Source: Micromonospora luteifusca (lineage in GTDB: Bacteria; Actinomycetota; Actinomycetes; Mycobacteriales; Micromonosporaceae). Taken from it: a DNA stretch of 64,000 nt. Under the pieces are notes generated by a model. It was not told the DNA's origin and did no database searches. It worked only from the letters and a program-made list of their open reading frames with translations. The translations under genes and the position numbers were made by a program. Every line of letters begins with the position of its first letter. Position 1 is the first letter of the stretch. The stretch lies in assembly GCF_016907275.1 (NCBI RefSeq), contig NZ_JAFBBP010000001.1, forward strand, positions 2,842,001 to 2,906,000, read 5' to 3'. Of this stretch, positions 24,726-33,246 are shown piece after piece.

Positions 24726-24987
24726 GCACGCCTTGGAGATCGACGGCACGCACCGTGGGCAGGCCCACCAGCCCCGCAACGAACGTACGACGGGTCCGGG
24801 TAGAAGCCGGCGTGGCGGGGAGTCCGGCCCGGCCACCTGTTCGCCCGGTCACGCGGTCGAGGGGGTCGGGCGCGGAGTTTCCTCCACGTCACCGGGGTCC
24901 ACGGTAACCGCAACACCTGAGAGCGCGCTGAACGTCGGCTTGATGGATGCCGATGCGAGTCGACCTCACGCCGCCCGCCGGGCCCAC

Positions 24988-25006
24988 CCCGACCGAGCGG
25001 GTCGGG
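24988..25006 (-). terminator. Hairpin just after hpt
   Basis: CCCGACC (24988-24994) pairs with GGTCGGG (25000-25006) immediately beyond the hpt stop codon. Confidence 0.45.
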
Positions 25007-25008
25007 CG

Positions 25009-25584
25009 TCAGGAGCGGGCGTAGACCTCGGGCTTGAGCACCCCGACGTAGGGCAACTCCCGGTAGCGCTCATCGAAGTCCAGGCCGTAGCCGACCACGA
25101 ACTCGGTGGGGATGTCGAAGCCGACGTACTTCACCGGAACCGGCACCTTGACCGCGTCCGGCTTGCGGAACAACGCGACGACCTCGACGCTCGCCGCCGA
25201 ACGAGACTCGAGGTAGCGCAGCAGCCAGGAGAGCGTGAGCCCGGAGTCGACGATGTCCTCGATGACCACCACGTGCCGGCCGGCGATGTCCCGATCGAGG
25301 TCCTTGAGGATGCGGACCACACCGGAGGAGGTGGTGCCCTGGCCGTAGGACGAGATGGCCATGAAGTCAAGCTCGGCCGGCGGGCCGTTGCGGCCCAACG
25401 CCCGGGCGAAGTCCGCCATGAACATCACCGCACCCTTGAGTACGCATACCAGCAGCAAACCGTCGCCCACGTGGGCGTAGTCGGCGGAGACCTGCTTGGC
25501 CAGCTCCGCCGTCTTCTCGCGGATCTGCGCCTCGGAGATGATCACGTGGTCGATGTCGGCGTCGTACCAGGAGCCGTCAGCCAT
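25009..25584 (-). CDS. hpt: Hypoxanthine phosphoribosyltransferase
   Basis: This cytoplasmic purine-salvage enzyme transfers phosphoribose from PRPP to hypoxanthine or guanine. The 191-aa protein has the PRPP-binding motif VVVIEDIVDSGLTLSWL, the flexible-loop SYGQGTTSSG and the C-terminal VKYVGFDIPTEFVVGYGLDFDE-type base-binding region. The ATG at 25584 (MADGSWYDAD) gives the standard N-terminus; the frame is open upstream but low-quality. It lies between the small membrane-protein gene and ftsH. In many actinobacteria it directly follows tilS, whereas here about 1.4 kb separates them. Confidence 0.96.
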   Translation of the reverse strand: MADGSWYDADIDHVIISEAQIREKTAELAKQVSADYAHVGDGLLLVCVLKGAVMFMADFARALGRNGPPAELDFMAISSYGQGTTSSGVVRILKDLDRDIAGRHVVVIEDIVDSGLTLSWLLRYLESRSAASVEVVALFRKPDAVKVPVPVKYVGFDIPTEFVVGYGLDFDERYRELPYVGVLKPEVYARS

Positions 25585-25684
25585 GACTCCTAGCCTGCCG
25601 TACGTCGGATGGCCCCCGTCGGCGGGGCCGCACCTTTTGGCGCGGTCCCGCCAGGGATTTTCCGGGCAAATAATGCTAATCACA

Positions 25685-25822
25685 TCAATTGGTGCAGGAC
25701 CGCCAGCGGCGGCCGTCGTCGCTGGGCTTCCAGTCGGCCGAATCGTGACTGTCGGCGGTGAGGCCAGCAGCCGAAGCGGCGATGAGCAGGGCGAGGAAGA
25801 GAAGGAAGAGCAGGAACTCCAT
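25685..25822 (-). CDS. Small membrane protein, 45 aa
   Basis: From the ATG at 25822 the ORF encodes one long Leu/Phe-rich helix (residues 3-19, FLLFLLFLALLIAASAA). A hydrophilic tail of Asp, Lys, Arg and Trp (DWKPSDDGRRWRS) ends in CTN. The abrupt change from a pure membrane helix to a charged tail is more gene-like than a chance ORF. A strong ribosome site is missing. It sits 100 nt upstream of hpt on the same strand. Function unknown. Confidence 0.5.
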   Translation of the reverse strand: MEFLLFLLFLALLIAASAAGLTADSHDSADWKPSDDGRRWRSCTN

Positions 25823-25960
25823 GGCGGCGCTCGCTTTCGCATGATTGCTGTCGGTTTCGCCGCCGGTGCGCACCGGACTGAACCCAGTCTGCGACCACTC
25901 GCATCGACCGGACAGTGGCAGGAATGCCATTGGGCATCGATTTACTGCCACCTGTCGGGT

Positions 25961-25966
25961 TACCCT
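25961..25966 (+). promoter_or_regulatory. -10 box TACCCT, leaderless start of the GlxA-type regulator
   Basis: TACCCT lies at -12 to -7 from the ATG at 25973. No ribosome site intervenes. Confidence 0.5.
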
Positions 25967-25972
25967 CGTCAC

Positions 25973-26935
25973 ATGCTCCGGTCCGTCGCCGTCCTCGCCC
26001 TCGACCAGGTCGCTCCGTTCGAGCTCGGCGTGCTCGCCGAGGTGTTCGGCACCGACCGGACCGCCGACGGCTTCCCCGGCTACCGCTTCCAGGTGTGCAG
26101 CCCCGACGGCGCTCCCGTGCGTACCTCGTCCGGCTTCCACCTCACCCCGAACGCCGACCTCGGCCCGGTCGACGAGGCCGACCTGGTGGCCATCCCCGCG
26201 CACAGCCAGGGCACCACAGTTCCGGGCCCGGTGCTCGACGCGCTGCGCCGGGCCGACGCGCGCGGCGCGTACCTGTTCAGCGTCTGCTCCGGCGCCTTCC
26301 TGCTCGGCGAGGCCGGGCTGCTCGACGACCGGGAATGCACGACCCACTGGCGGTACGTGGACGAGTTGCAACGCCGCCACCCGCGTGCCCGGGTGCGCTG
26401 CAACTCGCTCTACGTCCAGGACGGGCGGCTGCTCACCAGTGCCGGCACGGCGGCCGGCATCGACGCCTGCCTGCACCTGATCCGCCAGGAGCACGGCTCG
26501 GCCACGGCGACCAGGCTGGCCCGGCGGATGGTGGTCCCGCCACACCGCGACGGCGGCCAGTCCCAGTACGTCGAGGCGCCCATCCCGAAGGCACCCGAGG
26601 CGCCCACCCTGGAGCCGGTGCTGGAGTGGCTGATGGGTCACCTGGACCGGACGATCACGGTGGAGGAGTTGGCCGCGCGCGCCGGCATGGCACCGCGTAC
26701 GTTCGCCCGCCGGTTCCGGGCCGAGACCGGGACCACCCCGCACGACTGGCTCACCAACCAGCGGGTGCTGCTCGCCCGGCGGCTGCTCGAGGAGACCCCG
26801 TTGAGCGTGGAGGCGGTCGCCGACCAGGCCGGCTTCGGCGACGCCGCGGCGCTACGCCACCACTTCAGCCGCCGAGTCGGCGCCACCCCACACAGTTACC
26901 GGACCACATTCCGGGACCGGGCGCACAGCGGCTGA
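25973..26935 (+). CDS. GlxA-family transcriptional regulator (DJ-1/PfpI plus AraC HTH)
   Basis: The 320-aa regulator has a class-I glutamine amidotransferase-like domain at residues 1-170: VAVLALDQVAPFELGVLAEVF, and the nucleophile elbow FSVCSGAFLLGEAGLL. A C-terminal AraC-type double helix-turn-helix follows (ITVEELAARAGMAPRTFARRF and LSVEAVADQAGFGDAAALRHHF). In this family the first domain senses a ligand and is usually not catalytic. Targets are unknown; it is transcribed alone, away from hpt and toward tilS. The start is set by the leaderless -10 box. Confidence 0.92.
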   Translation: MLRSVAVLALDQVAPFELGVLAEVFGTDRTADGFPGYRFQVCSPDGAPVRTSSGFHLTPNADLGPVDEADLVAIPAHSQGTTVPGPVLDALRRADARGAYLFSVCSGAFLLGEAGLLDDRECTTHWRYVDELQRRHPRARVRCNSLYVQDGRLLTSAGTAAGIDACLHLIRQEHGSATATRLARRMVVPPHRDGGQSQYVEAPIPKAPEAPTLEPVLEWLMGHLDRTITVEELAARAGMAPRTFARRFRAETGTTPHDWLTNQRVLLARRLLEETPLSVEAVADQAGFGDAAALRHHFSRRVGATPHSYRTTFRDRAHSG

Positions 26936-26958
26936 GACCAGCAGACCCGACGGGACGC

Positions 26959-27951
26959 TCAGGTGGGCTCCACCGGCGTCAACCGGTCAGCTCGACGAAG
27001 CACCCGGACACCCCCGGGCAGATCGGTCGGGCCCTGACCACGCCAATCGGCGACCAGGGCGTCCAGGGCAGTGACGTGTCGGTGCGACAGCGCGCCCGGC
27101 ACCGCGCCCAACTCCCGCGCCCAGCTGTGCAGCACCCGGCCGCGCACCGCGGGAACCAGGCCGACCAGCCCCGACACGGAGAGCCCTCCGCCGGGACACC
27201 GAGCCGCCGCCAGCGCCGTCGCGGCCAACTCGTCGAGCGCGGCGTTGTCGGCCGCCACCAGCCGGGCGGTACGCGCGAGGTTGTCCACCACGCCGGGGCC
27301 CAGCGCCCGCACCAGCGCCGGCAGCAGGTCGGCTCGTACCCGGGAGCGCGCGTACGACGGATCGGTGTTGTGGGGGTCCTGCCACGGGCTCAGCCCGAGC
27401 GCGGCACACGCGGCGCGCGTCTGCTCCCGACCGATCTCCAGCAATGGCCGCAGCAGCGGCACCCCGTCCAGGTCCCGGCGGGCCGGCATCCCGGCCAGCC
27501 CGCGGGGGCCGGCACCGCGGGCAAGCGCGAGCAGCACCGTCTCCGCCTGGTCGTCGCGGGTGTGCCCGGTGAGCACCGCGACCGCGTCCTGCTGCCGGGC
27601 CACCTCGGTCAACGCCTCGTAGCGGGCCTCCCGGGCGGCCGCCTCCGGACCTCCCGGACGCCCGGCCACCTGCACCCGCACCACGGTCGCCGACGCGAAC
27701 CCGGCCCCACCGGCCCACCTGGCCACCGCCTCGGCGCGCTCCGCGGAGCCGTCCTGCAGGCCGTGGTCGACTGTGACGAGCGCCGCGGCGCGGCCCAGCC
27801 GAGGCGCCACGAACACGGTGGCTGCGGCGAGGGCGAGCGAATCGGCGCCACCGGAGCAGGCGACCAGCACCGGCCCGTCGGACGGCACACCGGTCAGTGC
27901 ACGGCGGACCGCGACCCGGATCGCGGCCACCGGCGGGGCGAGCGCGGCCAC
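26959..27951 (-). CDS. tilS: tRNA(Ile)-lysidine synthase
   Basis: TilS modifies C34 of the CAU-anticodon isoleucine tRNA to lysidine, preventing misreading of AUG. The 330-aa protein has the PP-loop VACSGGADSLALAAA near residue 31, VDHGLQDGSAERA, GHTRDDQAETVLLALARG and PLLEIGREQTRA. The C-terminal anticodon-binding region is short, as in other actinobacteria. The GTG at 27951 starts ten bases after the stop of the zinc protease gene, so the two are cotranscribed. Upstream in-frame codons lie inside that gene. Confidence 0.94.
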   Translation of the reverse strand: MAALAPPVAAIRVAVRRALTGVPSDGPVLVACSGGADSLALAAATVFVAPRLGRAAALVTVDHGLQDGSAERAEAVARWAGGAGFASATVVRVQVAGRPGGPEAAAREARYEALTEVARQQDAVAVLTGHTRDDQAETVLLALARGAGPRGLAGMPARRDLDGVPLLRPLLEIGREQTRAACAALGLSPWQDPHNTDPSYARSRVRADLLPALVRALGPGVVDNLARTARLVAADNAALDELAATALAAARCPGGGLSVSGLVGLVPAVRGRVLHSWARELGAVPGALSHRHVTALDALVADWRGQGPTDLPGGVRVLRRADRLTPVEPT

Positions 27952-27961
27952 CGGCGGGTGG

Positions 27962-29032
27962 TCAGCCAGCGGCCGGGATGGTGCCGGCCGGGCCGTGCAC
28001 CCGGGCCACCCAGGCATCCGGGTCACCCAACTCCGACAGCCTGGGGAGGGTGAGCGGCGAGTTGAAGATCGAGTTGAACCCGTCCATACCGACCCGCTCG
28101 ACCACACCGTGCACGAACTTGCGCCCCTCGGCGTACTGACGCATCTTGACGTCCACCCCGAGCAACCGGCGGATCGCCTTCTCCAGCGGGTTACCCGCCT
28201 CCCGGCGACGGTTGAACGACGCCCGGATCCGCTCCACGCTCGGAATCACCTGCGGGCCGACGCCGTCCATGACGAACTCGGCGTGCCCCTCCAGCAGGGT
28301 CATCAACGCGGTGAGCCGGTCGAGCACGGCCCGCTGCGCCGGGGTCTGCACGATGTCCAGCACGCTGGTGCGGCTGTCCGGGTCACGGATCGCGTCGGAG
28401 AGCGTCGCCACCCCGCGCCGCAGCCGCTCGATGAGATGCTCGCTCCCGCTGGACGAGGCGTCGACGAAGGCCTGCACCTCGCTGAGGAAGTACGCCCGCA
28501 TCCACGGGACGGCGGTGAACTGGGTCCGGTGGGTGACCTCGTGCAGGCACACCCAGAGCCGGAAGTCCCGCGGGTCGGCGCCGAGCTTGCGCTCCACCTC
28601 GACGATGTTCGGTGCGACAAGCAGCAGCTGGCCCGGCTCAGCCGAGAAGACCTCGTACTGGCCGAGCACCCGGCCGGAAAGGTAGGCCAGCACGGTCCCG
28701 GCCTGCACCCCGGTCAGCCGAGACCCGATCGCCTCGGTCAACGCGCCCGGCTGCTTGTCGCCGGAGAGCCGGCTCACCAGCGGGGTGATCACCTCGCGAA
28801 GACCGGCGATGTTGGTCGCGGCCCAGTCGCGCCGATCGACCACCCGGACCGGCGGATGCGCCACCTGCGCCCGCAACCCCGTGTAGTCGGCCACGTGCCC
28901 GGCCGCCTCGTCGGTCAGCCGACGCAGGTCGCCGACCACGTCGGTGGCCTCGGCGTACGACACCCGAGGGCCCGACTTGCTCAACGCCCCCGCGGTGGCG
29001 GCGGCCAGATCCCAGTCCACGAACTGCGCCAT
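27962..29032 (-). CDS. Zinc-dependent metalloprotease-like protein (DUF2342, F420-associated)
   Basis: The 356-aa protein belongs to an actinobacterial zincin-type family often labelled as associated with coenzyme F420 biosynthesis. It opens MAQFVDWDLAAATAG. The zinc motif is LHEVTHRTQF near residue 170, with a later candidate ligand in LLEGHAEFVMDGVG. The C-terminal helix-rich part includes KMRQYAEGRKFVHGVVE. The substrate is unknown. The start is fixed by a TACGGT -10 box six bases before the ATG. It lies upstream of tilS, a pairing seen in several actinomycetes. Confidence 0.9.
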   Translation of the reverse strand: MAQFVDWDLAAATAGALSKSGPRVSYAEATDVVGDLRRLTDEAAGHVADYTGLRAQVAHPPVRVVDRRDWAATNIAGLREVITPLVSRLSGDKQPGALTEAIGSRLTGVQAGTVLAYLSGRVLGQYEVFSAEPGQLLLVAPNIVEVERKLGADPRDFRLWVCLHEVTHRTQFTAVPWMRAYFLSEVQAFVDASSSGSEHLIERLRRGVATLSDAIRDPDSRTSVLDIVQTPAQRAVLDRLTALMTLLEGHAEFVMDGVGPQVIPSVERIRASFNRRREAGNPLEKAIRRLLGVDVKMRQYAEGRKFVHGVVERVGMDGFNSIFNSPLTLPRLSELGDPDAWVARVHGPAGTIPAAG

Positions 29033-29038
29033 GGACCC

Positions 29039-29044
29039 ACCGTA
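29039..29044 (-). promoter_or_regulatory. -10 box TACGGT, leaderless start of the zinc protease gene
   Basis: On the minus strand TACGGT occupies -12 to -7 from the ATG at 29032. Confidence 0.5.
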
Positions 29045-29113
29045 CCCGCGCCGCGACACCCCGACCCGGGCTCGCGCCGCCGATCGACGCCGGTGGGGAG
29101 CCGGGAGCCCTCG

Positions 29114-31051
29114 TCAGCGGCAGCCGCAGCCGGCCAACGCGGCGGCGATCCGGTCCAGTGCGGGCTGGGCCGTTTCCTTCCCGCCCGGCACCTGGTCGGT
29201 GAGCACCGCGAAGGTGAGCAGCCGACCATCAGCGGTGGTGACCAGGCCCGCAATGGCATGCACGGCGGTCAGTGTGCCGGTCTTGGCCCGGACGCTGCCG
29301 GCACCGGCGGCGGTGCCGGGGGTGTTGCGGTAACGCTCGTTCAGGGTCCCGGACCAGGCGCCCACCGGCAGGCCACCGAAGACGCCGGCCAACTCCGGAT
29401 GGTCCGGGCTGGCCGCCAGTCGGATCAGGTCGGTCAGCAACGACGGGCTGATCCGGTTACGGCGGGACAGCCCGCTGCCGTCGGAGAGGGTGATCTCGTC
29501 GGCGGGCAGGCCCAGCTCGGCCACCTCGGCGTCCATCGCGGCGGCACCCCCGTCGAACGAGGCCGGCTGGTTGCGCGCCAGCGCGACCTGACGGGCCAGC
29601 GCCTCGGCCACCAGGTTGTCACTCTCGCTGATCATGATGTCGACCATCCGGATCATCGGCGGAGACTGCACAACGCCCAGTTCGGTGCCCGGTGCCGGGG
29701 TGCCACCGGCTGCGGCCGGCGCCGGGGCCGTGCCACGCTTCACAGCGTTGGCCGGCACGCCGAGCAGCCGGGCGAACGACCGACCGGCCGCCAGGTCCGG
29801 CTCGCTGAACCGATCCGCGGCCCCGTGCTCGACGCCCGGGTCCCTGCGCGCGCCGTCGGTCATCAACGCGGTCACCGCGCCGCCAGATCCACCGGTGGGG
29901 ATGTCGGGGTCCCAGCCCGGGCCGTAGACCGGGCCGGAGTAGACCGAGCCGTCGACGGTGACACTGGTCGGGGCGGTGCCGCCGAGCGCGGTACGTACCT
30001 GGGCGGCCAGATCGTCGAGACGCGCCGCCCCCGGGTAGTAGCCCTTCTTGTCGATCGCGACGGTGGGATCGCCGCCCCCGATGATCACCACCTCGCCGGC
30101 CTTCGCGCCGGCCACCGCGCGAGTCGGGATCCGGTAGCCAGGTCCACGGGCTGCCAACACGGTCACCGCGGTCGCCAACTTGGTCACCGAGGCGGGCACG
30201 GTGCCGTCGTCAGCGCCCTTGTCGAACAATGTCTGGCCGGTGATCACATCGGCCACCGAGACGTTCACCCGGTCACCCAGGGCGGAGACCCCGACCAGCG
30301 GGTCGAGCACCGCACGAACCCCGTCCGGGGTGGGCAACGCGGCGTTCGGGTCCGGGCCGGGCAGCACGTCCGACGGGTTGGGCTCCGGGGCCACGCCAAC
30401 CGCATTCGGCGCGGAACCGGCGTCGTCGCCCAGCCAGCCGGCGACCGGACCGGGCCGGGTGACGACGACTCCTACGCCGGCGAGCACCAGCAGCAGGACG
30501 ACGGCCAACACCACCGGCAGCCGCCGCCGACGGCGCGGTGTGACGGGCGCGGGTGCCGGCCCGGCGTCGCCGGGCGCGGGCAGTGCGGAGATCGGCGGAC
30601 CCAGCGGTGGAACCCGGCCGGGGTCGCCCGGACCGGGGCCCGACGGGCCGGTCGGTGCCGGGCTGACCGGAACCGAAGCGCTGCCGCGCGACGGACCGCC
30701 CGAGGCGGGGCCGACCGGAACCGAAGCGCTCCCACGCGACGGACCGCCCGGGGCGGGGCCGACCGGAACGGAGGCGCTGCTGCGCGACGGACCGCTCACC
30801 GGCCGGTCGCCACCGACCACCGGAAAGCGACCCGGGTTCGGGCTGGGCGGGGGCGACCCGGTCGGCGGGCGCCAGGGCAGCGGCGGGGGCCTCTCGGGCG
30901 TCCTCCCCGAGGCTGGGTTCACTGGCTCGGGGCCCCGTGGGAGGTGGGCGTCGGGCACCGGGACCCGCCCCGTCGCACCGCCGGTTCCGGATCGTCCGGT
31001 ACCGTGCGCGGAGCCCCCGTCCGGGCGGTAGTGTGAATCTTCCCTCCCCAC
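29114..31051 (-). CDS. dacB: D-alanyl-D-alanine carboxypeptidase/endopeptidase (PBP4, S13 family)
   Basis: This serine peptidase trims peptidoglycan stem peptides outside the membrane. The 645-aa protein has a Pro/Ser/Gly-rich cytoplasmic N-terminus of about 175 residues containing three copies of a 16-residue repeat, then a basic stretch (TPRRRRRLP) and one helix. The S13 catalytic domain shows the SVTK, SDN and KTG active-site motifs. It ends GCGCR. The GTG at 31051 with an AGGAGG site is preferred over an in-frame TTG at 31072. The gene lies near tilS and hpt, as in related genomes. Confidence 0.92.
   Translation of the reverse strand: MGREDSHYRPDGGSAHGTGRSGTGGATGRVPVPDAHLPRGPEPVNPASGRTPERPPPLPWRPPTGSPPPSPNPGRFPVVGGDRPVSGPSRSSASVPVGPAPGGPSRGSASVPVGPASGGPSRGSASVPVSPAPTGPSGPGPGDPGRVPPLGPPISALPAPGDAGPAPAPVTPRRRRRLPVVLAVVLLLVLAGVGVVVTRPGPVAGWLGDDAGSAPNAVGVAPEPNPSDVLPGPDPNAALPTPDGVRAVLDPLVGVSALGDRVNVSVADVITGQTLFDKGADDGTVPASVTKLATAVTVLAARGPGYRIPTRAVAGAKAGEVVIIGGGDPTVAIDKKGYYPGAARLDDLAAQVRTALGGTAPTSVTVDGSVYSGPVYGPGWDPDIPTGGSGGAVTALMTDGARRDPGVEHGAADRFSEPDLAAGRSFARLLGVPANAVKRGTAPAPAAAGGTPAPGTELGVVQSPPMIRMVDIMISESDNLVAEALARQVALARNQPASFDGGAAAMDAEVAELGLPADEITLSDGSGLSRRNRISPSLLTDLIRLAASPDHPELAGVFGGLPVGAWSGTLNERYRNTPGTAAGAGSVRAKTGTLTAVHAIAGLVTTADGRLLTFAVLTDQVPGGKETAQPALDRIAAALAGCGCR
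30665..30800 (-). repeat. 48-bp tandem repeat inside dacB
   Basis: Nearly three in-frame copies (30665-30712, 30713-30760, 30761-30800) encode a 16-residue unit of the type [16 protein letters not shown] in the cytoplasmic N-terminal region. The copies differ at a few positions. Confidence 0.8.
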
Positions 31052-31204
31052 GACCCCCTCCTCCCCCAGCAAAAATCGGCTTGGGTGACACTACTTCGGT
31101 CCGAAGACTATGCGGTGGCCGGAGTCGGCGGGTGGGCATTCACCTGTCCGGAGGGGCCGCCAGTGGTTCCGTTAGCCAGCGTGGGCAGACGAGGGAGCGT
31201 GCAC

Positions 31205-31711
31205 ATGGATTTCGACGTGACGGTTGAGATCCCCAAGGGTCACCGGAACAAGTACGAGGTGGACCACAAGACCGGCCGGATCCGGCTGGATCGCACCCTC
31301 TTCACCTCCACCCAGTACCCGGCCGACTACGGGTTCATCGAGGGCACCCTGGGCGAGGACGGCGACCCGCTGGACGCGCTGGTGCTGGTCCCCGAACCGA
31401 CCTTCCCGGGCTGTCTGATCCGCTGCCGCACCATCGGCATGTTCCGGATGACGGACGAGAAGGGCGGGGACGACAAGGTCCTCTGCGTGCCCTACGAGGA
31501 CCCGCGCCAGGAGCACCTGCGCGACATCCACCACCTGGGCGAGTTCGACCGCCTGGAGATCCAGCACTTCTTCGAGGTGTACAAGGACCTGGAGCCCGGC
31601 AAGTCGGTGGAGGGCGCCACCTGGGTCGGCCGCACCGAGGCCGAGGCCGAGATCCACGCCTCCTACCAGCGGGCCAGGGACGCCGAGGCGCGCGGCGAAT
31701 CCGCCCACTGA
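31205..31711 (+). CDS. ppa: Inorganic pyrophosphatase
   Basis: This soluble family I enzyme hydrolyses pyrophosphate and drives biosynthetic reactions. The 168-aa protein has [43 protein letters not shown] (metal-binding aspartates) and [15 protein letters not shown]. The ATG at 31205 has a GAGGGAG site at seven bases; the upstream in-frame extension is unrelated. It is divergent from dacB and convergent with eccD across a strong bidirectional terminator. Confidence 0.96.
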   Translation: MDFDVTVEIPKGHRNKYEVDHKTGRIRLDRTLFTSTQYPADYGFIEGTLGEDGDPLDALVLVPEPTFPGCLIRCRTIGMFRMTDEKGGDDKVLCVPYEDPRQEHLRDIHHLGEFDRLEIQHFFEVYKDLEPGKSVEGATWVGRTEAEAEIHASYQRARDAEARGESAH

Positions 31712-31724
31712 CAACCGCTGACGC

Positions 31725-31768
31725 ACCGGGCCCGAGGGCCGCTCAACCGAGCAGCCCTCGGGCCCGGT
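31725..31768. terminator. Bidirectional terminator between ppa and eccD
   Basis: A perfect 15-bp stem (31725-31739 with 31754-31768) encloses an inner GCTC/GAGC stem. It overlaps the last codons of eccD and serves both strands. Confidence 0.8.
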
Positions 31769-33146
31769 CGTACAGGTCGAGCACCGCGCAGGCGATCGGC
31801 ACCACGGCGACCACCAGGGCCGTGTCGGTCAGATCCGCGACCCTCCCGAGGTACGGCGAGACCGGCCGGCGGGCGTATGCGGTGCCGCTGGCCGCAGCAA
31901 CCAGGGCCAGCGCCGCACCACCCAGGACCAGCGCCAGGCGTCCCGCGTCGTCGGCCCGGCCGACCAGCACCGCGCCCAGCACCGCGTAACCGGCCAGCCC
32001 GGCGAGCACCGTCGGCACCCGGTGTCGCAGCGCCACGAAGAGCCGCGACCGCAGCAGAAGCACCGCCGAGGTCACCGCGACCAGCACCCGACCGGCCGTT
32101 CCACCAGCAATCCCGAGTACGACCGTCGAGGCCACCACCAGCAGGGCGTGCCCGATCAACATCCCGGTGAGCATCTCCTCGGTGCGGGTCACCGCGGCGT
32201 GTACCCGGCTTCGGTCCGGCAGATCCCGGGCCCGCTCCGGCTCTTCCGCGGATGTCGAGGCCGGCAGGGTGATGGGCGGCAAGGGCAACTTGCCCAGCCG
32301 GATGGCCAGCAGCGGGATCACGCCGACCGCGAAGGCCAGTGCGCTGAGCAGCACCGCGGCCGTGCCGGCGGAGGTCAGCAGCAGCCCACCGAGCGCTGCC
32401 CCGGCGCCGATCAGGCCGACCGTGACACCAGCCACGAAGACCCGCAGCCGGCTGGCCACCCCGAGCAGGCCGATCAGCGCCACCAGCAGCAGCGCCACCG
32501 AGCCGGCCAGCAGCTCGGGCGCCCCCACCCAGCGGGCCGGCCCGAACGGCCCGACCGGGTCGCCGGAGCCGACCGCGAGGGCGCCGGCCGTGAACGCGTA
32601 CGGCAGCGCGTAACCGCCGAGCGTCGCCCCGGCGGCACCGTCGCCGTTGGCGCGGGAGGCCACCGTGCCGGCCACGGTGAGCACCAGCGCCACCACAGCA
32701 GCCGCCAGCCAGCCGGCGCGGTGCGTCGGGCCGCCGGCGAGCAGGGCGAGCAGCCCGACGAAGAGCGGCACGGCGGCGCCGGCCAGACCGGCGGCCCGGG
32801 TGGCGGTGGGCGACCAGGCGCCACCGCGGCGGCGGGCACCGTCGGCGATCGCCTCGACCACGTCGTCGTACTCCAGCTCGGGCCAGTGCGCGCGGGCCGG
32901 CACAAGGTGCAGCACCTCACCGTCGCGGACCCCCTGCGGCAGCAGCGCCTGAGCGGTCACCAACAGTGCGCCGTCGGTGCGGCGGAGCACCCAACCGCCG
33001 TGCTGCTCGCCGTCGTCGGCCAGCCCGACACCGGCGTGCCGGAGCACGTCGGGCAGCAGCTCGGCCAGGGGCACCTGCTCCGGCAGGGCGACGTCCACCC
33101 GTCGTTGCGGCGCGCTGATGGTGACGCGGGCCAGCCCGGTTGTCAT
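31743..33146 (-). CDS. eccD: Type VII secretion membrane channel protein EccD
   Basis: EccD forms the membrane vestibule of ESX/type VII secretion. The 467-aa protein has a ubiquitin-like YukD domain at residues 1-95 (RVTISAPQRRVDVALPEQVPLAELLPDVL). A short linker and eleven predicted helices follow, with a cytoplasmic loop near residues 285-320 (LPASTSAEEPERARDLP). It is divergent from eccC with a 100-nt gap. The partners eccB and eccE and any WXG100 substrate gene are absent from the window. Confidence 0.92.
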   Translation of the reverse strand: MTTGLARVTISAPQRRVDVALPEQVPLAELLPDVLRHAGVGLADDGEQHGGWVLRRTDGALLVTAQALLPQGVRDGEVLHLVPARAHWPELEYDDVVEAIADGARRRGGAWSPTATRAAGLAGAAVPLFVGLLALLAGGPTHRAGWLAAAVVALVLTVAGTVASRANGDGAAGATLGGYALPYAFTAGALAVGSGDPVGPFGPARWVGAPELLAGSVALLLVALIGLLGVASRLRVFVAGVTVGLIGAGAALGGLLLTSAGTAAVLLSALAFAVGVIPLLAIRLGKLPLPPITLPASTSAEEPERARDLPDRSRVHAAVTRTEEMLTGMLIGHALLVVASTVVLGIAGGTAGRVLVAVTSAVLLLRSRLFVALRHRVPTVLAGLAGYAVLGAVLVGRADDAGRLALVLGGAALALVAAASGTAYARRPVSPYLGRVADLTDTALVVAVVPIACAVLDLYDRARGLLG

Positions 33147-33246
33147 CGACTGATCTCCATATCGAAGGGATCGGAGGCTGCGCGGACGACAGGACTTTAC
33201 CTACCATGAGCCAGGCTCGGGTTACCCAGCGCTGTCAGGAGGCCGA

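Larger units (their letters stand above)
24479..25008. other. 530-nt intergenic region before ftsH
   Basis: The gap between hpt and ftsH holds no credible gene. Short ORFs here are proline/arginine-rich artefacts of base composition. It contains two copies of a 36-bp repeat, a hairpin after hpt, and presumably the ftsH promoter, which I could not pinpoint. Confidence 0.6.

Noticed and set aside
24548..24907. Possible 119-aa gene between hpt and ftsH
   Set aside because: The reading frame passes through both copies of the 36-bp repeat and is Arg/Pro-rich, with no ribosome site.
27773..31036. 1087-codon rightward open frame over tilS, zinc protease and dacB
   Set aside because: It spans three well-recognised leftward genes and consists of low-complexity His/Arg/Gly sequence. 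It is a shadow of high GC3.
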